From positions 1 to 6,427 of the forward strand of contig DASVDG010000137.1 of the NCBI GenBank assembly GCA_036381255.1: a stretch of 6,427 nt of DNA, written 5' to 3'. Shown here piece after piece: positions 1-4,287 of this stretch. The stretch's first letter is position 1. Each line of letters begins with the position of its first letter. Under the pieces are notes generated by a model. That model did no database searches and had not been told where the DNA came from. It saw only the letters and a program-made list of their open reading frames with translations. This DNA is from CALBZE01 sp036381255 (GTDB taxonomy: Bacteria; Gemmatimonadota; Gemmatimonadetes; Longimicrobiales; RSA9). The position numbers and the translations under genes are program-made.

Positions 1-27
1 CCGCCGGAAGCGGCCGGGCAGGAGGGG

Positions 28-62
28 CGCTCCCCCGGAGCGGCCCTCCGCGGGGGTGAGCG
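28..62. repeat. Imperfect GC hairpin, possible terminator of an upstream gene
   Basis: CGCTC (28-32) pairs with GAGCG (58-62), CCCC (33-36) with GGGG (53-56), and GGAG (37-40) with CTCC (46-49). The loop is about five bases, and there are a one-base bulge at 57 and a small bulge at 50-52. It could terminate a transcript entering from the left, but no T-tract follows. The same type of T-less hairpin recurs after htrA, tig and clpP. Confidence 0.4.
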
Positions 63-72
63 CAGCCGGCGC

Positions 73-145
73 CGGTCGGCCCGAAGCGGGGCCGGGGGAA
101 GTGAAGGGCGGCGGCGGCATCGGCCCCGCTTCGCAAGGCCGACCG
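73..145. repeat. Long bulged inverted repeat (22 base pairs)
   Basis: The inner arms 82-94 and 121-133 are perfect 13-base reverse complements (CGAAGCGGGGCCG and CGGCCCCGCTTCG). They are extended by nine more pairs between 73-81 (CGGTCGGCC) and 137-145 (GGCCGACCG) after a three-base bulge (CAA, 134-136). The loop is 26 bases (95-120). As RNA or cruciform DNA this would be very stable. Its role is unknown: it could be a terminator, a structured RNA, or a remnant of a dispersed palindromic repeat. No T-tract follows. Confidence 0.6.
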
Positions 146-170
146 AGCGTCGGCGGAGCGAACGCCTTCC

Positions 171-187
171 CCGCGGCGAGGCCGCGG
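171..187. repeat. Small perfect inverted repeat
   Basis: CCGCGGC (171-177) and GCCGCGG (181-187) form a perfect 7-bp stem with a 3-base loop (GAG). In DNA this rich in G and C, short repeats of this kind arise often by chance, so it matters mainly as part of the structured block at 28-293. Confidence 0.35.
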
Positions 188-194
188 AGCGGGG

Positions 195-251
195 AGCGCC
201 CCGGACGCCCGGCCGCGCGCTGGCCCCCGCGCCAGCGCCCCGGACGCCCGG
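195..251. repeat. Pair of 18-base direct repeats flanking a hairpin
   Basis: An identical 18-base sequence (AGCGCCCCGGACGCCCGG) occurs at 195-212 and 234-251, with a period of 39 bases. Between them, and overlapping the second copy, lies a perfect 8-bp inverted repeat (GCGCTGGC 217-224 and GCCAGCGC 231-238) with a 6-base loop. The arrangement resembles a local tandem duplication that has captured a hairpin. No coding or known element explains it. Confidence 0.6.
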
Positions 252-252
252 A

Positions 253-293
253 CGCGCTGCCGGCACTCCGCCGATCCGCGCTGCCGGCACTCC
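253..293. repeat. Pair of 17-base direct repeats with GCACTC cores
   Basis: CGCGCTGCCGGCACTCC is present at 253-269 and again at 277-293, a period of 24 bases. Each copy contains GCACTC (263-268 and 287-292), the core of one half-site of the HrcA operator CIRCE. The copies lie in the same orientation and no GAGTGC partner is nearby, so this is not a canonical CIRCE. The repeats lie about 60-100 bases upstream of the proposed dnaK -35, where they could be regulatory sites; this is inference. Confidence 0.5.
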
Positions 294-353
294 ATCATTC
301 ACCCGGGGTATCTGCCAGTATGACAGCACGACCGGCTGTGCGTGCCGGATTGG

Positions 354-383
354 CTTGAAATTACGCGCAAACCGTGGCATACG
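354..383 (+). promoter_or_regulatory. Candidate dnaK promoter, heat-shock-like and housekeeping elements overlapping
   Basis: CTTGAAA at 354-360 matches the -35 consensus of sigma-32 heat-shock promoters exactly. Fourteen bases later TGGCATAC (375-382) shares only the CAT core with the sigma-32 -10 (CCCCATnT). Read as a sigma-70 promoter, TTGAAA (355-360, 5 of 6) and CATACG (378-383, 3 of 6) are 17 bases apart, with an extended -10 TG at 375-376. Transcription would start near 390, giving a leader of about 53 bases before dnaK. Which sigma factor uses it cannot be settled from the sequence. Confidence 0.5.
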
Positions 384-415
384 CGTTGCACCCGCCCGCC
401 GCGGCGGTCGCAACG
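384..415 (+). promoter_or_regulatory. Dyad at the predicted dnaK start site and leader
   Basis: CGTTGC (384-389) and GCAACG (410-415) are perfect 6-base arms. Inside them ACC(C)GCC (390-396) can pair with GGCGGT (403-408) around one bulged C, giving about 12 pairs. A second CAACG at 425-429, just before the ribosome binding site, could pair with the same left arm. It may be an operator over the start site or a leader hairpin. If transcription begins near 390 the outer left arm is not in the RNA, which favours a DNA role. This is tentative. Confidence 0.3.
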
Positions 416-432
416 ATTTTCCGACAACGTTC

Positions 433-440
433 AGGAGAGG
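433..440 (+). promoter_or_regulatory. Strong ribosome binding site of dnaK
   Basis: AGGAGAGG ends two bases before the ATG at 443, and its AGGAG core is five bases away. It fixes the dnaK start at 443. The in-frame GTG at 374 would add 23 residues unlike any Hsp70 N-terminus and lies inside the proposed promoter. None of the other genes here has a comparable site. Confidence 0.85.
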
Positions 441-442
441 AA

Positions 443-2371
443 ATGGCGAACAAGGTCATCGGAATCGACTTGGGTACGACCAATTCCGTGGTCGCCGTCA
501 TGGAAGGCGGGGATCCGGTGGTCATCCCGAACGCCGAGGGCGGGCGCACCACGCCGTCGGTGGTCGCGTTCACGAAGGACGGCGAGCGTCTGGTGGGCCA
601 GGTCGCGCGCCGGCAGGCGATCACGAACCCGAAGAACACGATCTTCTCGGTCAAGCGCTTCATGGGCCGTAAGGCCGGGGAGCTGGCCGACGAGCAGAAG
701 CGCGTGCCGTACGAGGTCGGGTCCGATTCCGAGGGGCGCGTCGTCGTCAAGCTGCCGAACGCGGACAAGTCGTTCAGCCCGCCGGAGATCTCGGCGATGA
801 TCCTCCAGAAGATGAAGCAGACGGCGGAGGACTACCTCGGCCATGAAGTGACGCAGGCGGTGATCACGGTGCCGGCGTACTTCAACGACGCGCAGCGCCA
901 GGCGACGAAGGACGCCGGCCGGATCGCGGGGCTCGAGGTGCTGCGGATCATCAACGAGCCGACGGCCGCGGCGCTGGCCTACGGGCTGGACAAGAAGAAG
1001 GACGAGATCATCGCCGTCTACGACCTGGGCGGCGGCACGTACGACATCTCGATCCTGGAGCTGGGCGACGGCGTCTTCGAGGTGAAGGCGACGAACGGCG
1101 ATACGCACCTGGGCGGCGACGACTTCGACCAGCGGGTCATCGACTGGCTCATCGAGGAGTTCAGGAAGGACCAGGGGATCGACCTTTCCAAGGATGCGAT
1201 GGCGCTCCAGCGGCTGAAGGAGGCCGCGGAGAAGGCGAAGATGGAGCTCTCCAGCACGTCGCAGACGGACATCAACCTGCCGTTCATCACGGCGACGCAG
1301 GAGGGCCCGAAGCACCTGAACGTCACGCTGACGCGCTCCAAGTTCGAGCAGCTCGTGGACGACCTGGTCCAGCGCACGATCCCGCCGATGGAGCAGGCGC
1401 TGAAGGACGCCGGCCTGAGCCCGTCGGACGTGAGCGAGGTGATCCTGGTCGGCGGCTCGACGCGGATCCCGAAGGTGCAGCAGGTCGTCAAGGAGTTCTT
1501 CGGCAAGGAGCCGCACAAGGGCGTGAACCCGGACGAGGTCGTCGCGGTCGGCGCGGCGATCCAGGGCGGCGTGCTGGCGGGCGACGTCAAGGACGTCCTG
1601 CTCCTGGACGTGACGCCGCTGTCGCTGGGGATCGAGACGCTGGGCGGCGTGATGACGACGCTGATCCCGCGCAACACGACGATCCCGACGAAGAAGTCGG
1701 AGGTCTTCTCGACGGCCGAGGACAACCAGACGACGGTCGAGATCCACGTGCTCCAGGGCGAGCGGCCGATGGCGATCGACAACAAGACGATCGGCAAGTT
1801 CCAGCTCACGGGGATCCCGCCGGCGCCGCGCGGCATGCCGCAGATCGAGGTCGCGTTCGACATCGACGCGAACGGCATCCTGCACGTGAGCGCGAAGGAC
1901 CGCGCGACGGGCAAGGAGCAGAAGATCCGGATCGAGGCGTCCAGCGGTCTCAGCGAGCAGGAGATCGAGAAGATGGTGAAGGACGCCGAGGCGAACGCCG
2001 AGGAGGACAAGAAGCGCAAGGAGAAGATCGAGGCCCGCAACCAGCTCGACACGCTGGTCTACCAGGTCGAGAAGGACCTGAAGGAGTGGGGCGACAAGGT
2101 CTCCGCCGATGCGAAGTCCCGCGTCGAGTCCGCGCTCGACGGCGCGAAGAAGGCGCTCAAGCAGGACGACCTCGGCGAGCTGACCCGCGCCCGCGACGAG
2201 TTGATGCAGGCGTTCAGCGCCGCGGGACAGCAGGTCTACCAGGCCCAGGCCGCGGAGCAGGCGGCCGCTGGCTCCGCCGATGGCGGAGCCGAAGAGCCCG
2301 CAGCCGCCAAGGCGTCCACCGGCGGCGACGACGTGGTCGAAGCCGACTACGAGATCGTCGAGGAGAAGTAG
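443..2371 (+). CDS. dnaK: Molecular chaperone DnaK (Hsp70)
   Basis: This is the cytosolic ATP-dependent Hsp70 chaperone, which binds exposed hydrophobic segments of unfolded proteins and cycles with DnaJ and GrpE. The protein has 642 residues, the usual bacterial length. The ATPase domain spans about 1-384 and shows all three Hsp70 signatures: IDLGTTNS (8-15), the phosphate loop DLGGGTYDIS (194-203, with Thr199 at the position of the E. coli autophosphorylation threonine) and VILVGGSTRIPKVQQ (333-347). The segment at about 76-105 is the insertion typical of Gram-negative DnaK. The interdomain linker VLLLDVTPLSLGIET is at 385-399, followed by the substrate-binding beta domain (to about 502), the helical lid (about 505-605) and an Ala/Gly-rich tail ending in the acidic EADYEIVEEK. 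Neither grpE nor dnaJ is adjacent. A strong terminator right after the stop codon makes it probably monocistronic. No defects are seen. Confidence 0.98.
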   Translation: MANKVIGIDLGTTNSVVAVMEGGDPVVIPNAEGGRTTPSVVAFTKDGERLVGQVARRQAITNPKNTIFSVKRFMGRKAGELADEQKRVPYEVGSDSEGRVVVKLPNADKSFSPPEISAMILQKMKQTAEDYLGHEVTQAVITVPAYFNDAQRQATKDAGRIAGLEVLRIINEPTAAALAYGLDKKKDEIIAVYDLGGGTYDISILELGDGVFEVKATNGDTHLGGDDFDQRVIDWLIEEFRKDQGIDLSKDAMALQRLKEAAEKAKMELSSTSQTDINLPFITATQEGPKHLNVTLTRSKFEQLVDDLVQRTIPPMEQALKDAGLSPSDVSEVILVGGSTRIPKVQQVVKEFFGKEPHKGVNPDEVVAVGAAIQGGVLAGDVKDVLLLDVTPLSLGIETLGGVMTTLIPRNTTIPTKKSEVFSTAEDNQTTVEIHVLQGERPMAIDNKTIGKFQLTGIPPAPRGMPQIEVAFDIDANGILHVSAKDRATGKEQKIRIEASSGLSEQEIEKMVKDAEANAEEDKKRKEKIEARNQLDTLVYQVEKDLKEWGDKVSADAKSRVESALDGAKKALKQDDLGELTRARDELMQAFSAAGQQVYQAQAAEQAAAGSADGGAEEPAAAKASTGGDDVVEADYEIVEEK

Positions 2372-2393
2372 AGCGGGACGCCAGGGGAAAGGG

Positions 2394-2422
2394 AGAGGCG
2401 CCGCGCCAGCGGCGCCTCTTTT
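2394..2422 (+). terminator. Rho-independent terminator of dnaK
   Basis: GAGGCGCCGC (2395-2404) and GCGGCGCCTC (2409-2418) are perfect 10-base arms around a GCCA loop, followed at once by TTTT (2419-2422). An extra A-T pair (2394/2419) can extend the stem. It lies 23 bases after the dnaK stop and is the only hairpin in the window with a proper T-tract. Confidence 0.92.
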
Positions 2423-2450
2423 GCATCGCACCGCGCCCGTGGTACATTTG
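2420..2450 (+). promoter_or_regulatory. Candidate htrA promoter (TTTG / TAnnTTTG type)
   Basis: TTTG (2420-2423), a 19-base spacer and TACATTTG (2443-2450) fit the -33/-7 promoter pattern (TTTG, TAnnTTTG) known from Bacteroidota. It can also be read as an extended -10 promoter: TG at 2440-2441 before TACATT (4 of 6), with TTTGCA at the -35 and a 17-base spacer. The upstream element shares bases with the T-tract of the dnaK terminator. The start site would fall near 2455, leaving a leader of about 27 bases that lacks a Shine-Dalgarno sequence. Confidence 0.5.
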
Positions 2451-2481
2451 GCGTGGACGATTCTCTTTCCGCCGGCAGATC

Positions 2482-4008
2482 ATGGACGACCGCACCCTCC
2501 GGAGAAGCAAGCTCCTCCTGTTCACCCCCCTGGCGTTCCTCTTCGGCCTCGGCCTGGCGAGCGGACTCGAATGGCCCGCCGGCACGCACGCGGCGCCGGC
2601 GTTTCAGGCGGCGCTCCCGGACCAGGAGCAACTGCGCGAAGCACTCGAGCTGAGCCAGGCGTTCACGGCGATCGCGGAGGCGGTCACTCCGGCCGTCGTG
2701 CGCATCGAGGTGGAGCGGATGGGCGCCCACGGACCGGCGGGCCTGCCCCCGGGGTTCCGCGACTTCTTCCGCATGCCAGATGGCGAGGCGCCGGTCCCCC
2801 AGGTTGCCGGAGGCACGGGCTTCGTGGTCTCGGACGAGGGGTACATCCTCACCAACAACCACGTCATCGAGGGGGCCGCCCGGATCACGGTCACGCTGGT
2901 GGACAACCGGAAATTCCCCGCCCGGGTGGTCGGCCGCGACCCGACCACGGACGTCGCGGTGATCCGGATCGAAGCGGACGGCCTTCAGGCCGTTCGGCTC
3001 GGCGACTCGGACCGCGCCCGCGTCGGCGAGTGGGTCCTGGCGGTCGGCAACCCCGGCTTCGGCGACGCGAGCACGCTCGACTTCACGGTCACGAGCGGGA
3101 TCATCAGCGCCAAAGGCCGCCCCCTGCAGATCATCGGCTCCGAGCTCCAGGCGCACGCGGACCCGGCAGCGAGCTACGCCATCGAGGATTTCATCCAGAC
3201 GGACGCCGTCATCAACCCGGGCAATTCGGGTGGCCCGCTCGTCAATCTGAAAGGCGAGGTCATCGGGATCAACACGGCCATCGCGAGCGGCACCGGCTTC
3301 TATCAGGGGTACGGCTTCGCCATCCCGGTCAACCTCGCCCGCCGCGTGATGACCGACTTGATCGAGCACGGTCACGTGCGCCGGCCGCTCCTCGGCATCA
3401 ACATCATCAACGTCACCGCGGAAGACGCCGAGGTCTTCCGACTCCCCGAGATCGCGGGCGTGCTGGTGGAGGACTTCTCCGATGAGAGCTCCCCGGCGCG
3501 CCGTGCGGGACTCCGTCGCGGCGATGTCATCGTCGCGGTCGACGGACAGGGCGTCGAGCGCGTCGGTCAGCTCCAGCGCCTGATCGCGCAGCACCAGCCG
3601 GGGGAGACCGTCGAGGTCCGCGTCATCCGCTACGGCGAGCCCCACCGCTTCCGCGTGCGCCTGACGCAGGCGGAGATCCCGCGCGAGCCGCCGCGCCTCG
3701 GGGTGCGGGACCGCACGGAGCCACCCGAGCAGCTCGGCCTCGAAGTCGCCGAGCTGACCCCTGCGCTCGCGCGTGAGATCGGCTACGACGAGCCCGGCGG
3801 CGCCGTGATTACGGGCGTCCTCCCGACCAGCCCGGCGGCGGTCCTGCGCATCGGCGGCCTCCGCATCGTGGAGATCGATCGGCGCCCCATCGAATCGGCC
3901 CGCGAGGCCCAGTCCCTGCTGCGGCGCGCCCGGTCCGGCGAGGTCGTCTCGCTTCTCCTCCAACGCCCCGACGGCCGCACGCGCTTCGCCAACATCCGGG
4001 TGCCCTGA
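2482..4008 (+). CDS. DegP/HtrA-family serine protease with two PDZ domains
   Basis: This is an envelope quality-control serine endoprotease that degrades misfolded proteins outside the cytoplasmic membrane. The protein has 508 residues. An N-terminal hydrophobic segment (about 11-29, after a basic RR-K stretch) is a signal peptide or membrane anchor. The trypsin-like domain carries the full triad: His127 in TNNHV, Asp157 in DPTTDVAV and Ser249 in NPGNSGGP. PDZ1 covers about 300-395 (LLGI carboxylate-binding loop at 303-306) and PDZ2 about 415-505 (LGLEV at 418-422). The loop between GIISAKGR and EDFIQTDA (214-234) is about a dozen residues longer than I recall for E. coli DegP. The ATG at 2482 is chosen because the export segment starts there; upstream in-frame sequence overlaps dnaK. 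It has no clear ribosome binding site and probably its own promoter. It could equally be named degP, degQ or mucD, so no symbol is given. Confidence 0.95.
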   Translation: MDDRTLRRSKLLLFTPLAFLFGLGLASGLEWPAGTHAAPAFQAALPDQEQLREALELSQAFTAIAEAVTPAVVRIEVERMGAHGPAGLPPGFRDFFRMPDGEAPVPQVAGGTGFVVSDEGYILTNNHVIEGAARITVTLVDNRKFPARVVGRDPTTDVAVIRIEADGLQAVRLGDSDRARVGEWVLAVGNPGFGDASTLDFTVTSGIISAKGRPLQIIGSELQAHADPAASYAIEDFIQTDAVINPGNSGGPLVNLKGEVIGINTAIASGTGFYQGYGFAIPVNLARRVMTDLIEHGHVRRPLLGINIINVTAEDAEVFRLPEIAGVLVEDFSDESSPARRAGLRRGDVIVAVDGQGVERVGQLQRLIAQHQPGETVEVRVIRYGEPHRFRVRLTQAEIPREPPRLGVRDRTEPPEQLGLEVAELTPALAREIGYDEPGGAVITGVLPTSPAAVLRIGGLRIVEIDRRPIESAREAQSLLRRARSGEVVSLLLQRPDGRTRFANIRVP

Positions 4009-4012
4009 CCCG

Positions 4013-4076
4013 CCCCGGATCCCTTCGCGCCGGCCGCCCCGAGCGGCCGGCTTCGCGTCGCTCCGACGGTCCGGGG
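4013..4076 (+). terminator. T-less hairpin after htrA, probable terminator
   Basis: The core is a perfect 9-bp stem, GCCGGCCGC (4029-4037) with GCGGCCGGC (4043-4051), around a 5-base loop (CCCGA). An outer 7-bp helix, CCCCGGA (4013-4019) with TCCGGGG (4070-4076), can close the structure. Only TT follows the core, so it is not a canonical intrinsic terminator. Its place between htrA and a fresh promoter still makes a transcription end the likeliest role. Confidence 0.5.
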
Positions 4077-4119
4077 ATCGTGCCCACGCCACGGGGGTAC
4101 GCTCGGCCCGGACGGGATT

Positions 4120-4157
4120 CCGGCGCGCCGGTCGGTTGATCTGTTGCTGGCGCGCCG
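4120..4157. repeat. Duplicated GGCGCGCCG site at the tRNA-Leu promoter
   Basis: GGCGCGCCG occurs at 4122-4130 and 4149-4157, 27 bases apart. The first copy sits in a 12-base palindrome (CCGGCGCGCCGG, 4120-4131). The second lies between the proposed -35 and -10 of the tRNA-Leu/tig promoter. This could be a pair of regulator sites, but short GC palindromes are expected by chance at this composition. Confidence 0.3.
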
Positions 4158-4164
4158 TTAAATT
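4136..4164 (+). promoter_or_regulatory. Candidate promoter for tRNA-Leu, tig and clpPX
   Basis: TTGATC (4136-4141, 4 of 6) and TAAATT (4159-4164, 4 of 6) are separated by exactly 17 bases. This is one of the few A/T-rich patches in the window. The start site would lie near 4171, about eight bases before the mature tRNA. The -10 region TAAATTTT (4159-4166) also approaches TAnnTTTG. No other convincing promoter is seen before tig, clpP or clpX. Confidence 0.55.
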
Positions 4165-4178
4165 TTTCTCCAACAGCC

Positions 4179-4261
4179 GCGAAAGTGGCGGAACTGGTAG
4201 ACGCGCCAGACTTAGGATCTGGTGGGCCCGTCCCGTGGGGGTTCGAGTCCCCCCTTTCGCA
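4179..4261 (+). tRNA. tRNA-Leu, anticodon UAG
   Basis: A full cloverleaf can be folded by hand. The acceptor stem is GCGAAAG (4179-4185) with CTTTCGC (4254-4260), and the D stem is GCG (4188-4190) with CGC (4202-4204). The anticodon stem is CCAGA (4206-4210) with TCTGG (4218-4222) around loop CTTAGGA, with anticodon TAG at 4213-4215. The T arm is GGGGG (4237-4241), TTCGAGT, CCCCC (4249-4253). The variable arm (4223-4236) is long, with a GGG/CCC stem, as in class II tRNAs such as leucine. The discriminator base is A (4261). The next bases are TCA, so CCA is not encoded and must be added by nucleotidyltransferase. It reads CUN codons, chiefly CUA. It lies 26 bases upstream of tig on the same strand and probably shares its transcript. 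Confidence 0.96.
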
Positions 4262-4287
4262 TCACGATTGACCTCGAGACGACCGGA

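Larger units (their letters stand above)
1..353. other. Gene-less, repeat-rich region upstream of dnaK
   Basis: No credible coding sequence is visible here. Open frames exist, for example 56-358 on the + strand and a stop-free frame running from base 1 to about 672. Their translations are Arg/Gly/Pro/Ala-rich low-complexity sequence with no recognisable domain, as expected of random GC-rich DNA. The stretch contains at least four inverted repeats (28-62, 73-145, 171-187, 217-238) and two pairs of long direct repeats (195-212 with 234-251; 253-269 with 277-293). The end of an upstream gene is not recognisable, so the left neighbour is unknown. Confidence 0.6.

Noticed and set aside
298..324. 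A second dnaK promoter with -10 TATGAC at 319-324
   Set aside because: The -10 matches only 4 of 6 and no acceptable -35 lies at normal spacing.
56..358. A 100-codon GTG-start frame upstream of dnaK
   Set aside because: The translation is Gly/Pro/Arg/Ala-rich with no motif, it covers the repeat cluster, and it ends in the dnaK promoter region.
385..411. A canonical CIRCE element in the dnaK leader
   Set aside because: The left half (GTTGCACCC) has 6 of 9 matches but the right half has only about 2 of 9, so the inverted repeat is not CIRCE.
374..442. A 23-residue N-terminal extension of DnaK from GTG 374
   Set aside because: The extension resembles no Hsp70 N-terminus, its start codon lies in the proposed promoter, and a strong ribosome binding site points to ATG 443.
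431..2431. A 666-codon minus-strand open frame opposite dnaK
   Set aside because: It is a mirror of dnaK codon bias with low-complexity Arg/Leu/Asp translation. Long frames antisense to dnaK are a classic artefact.
2086..2481. An N-terminal extension of HtrA in the same frame, overlapping dnaK
   Set aside because: It would overlap dnaK by almost 300 bases and cross the terminator. The export segment begins right after ATG 2482.
4222..4287. A 22-residue extension of trigger factor starting inside the tRNA
   Set aside because: The added residues are encoded by the tRNA-Leu gene. The trigger factor N-terminus is complete from ATG 4288.
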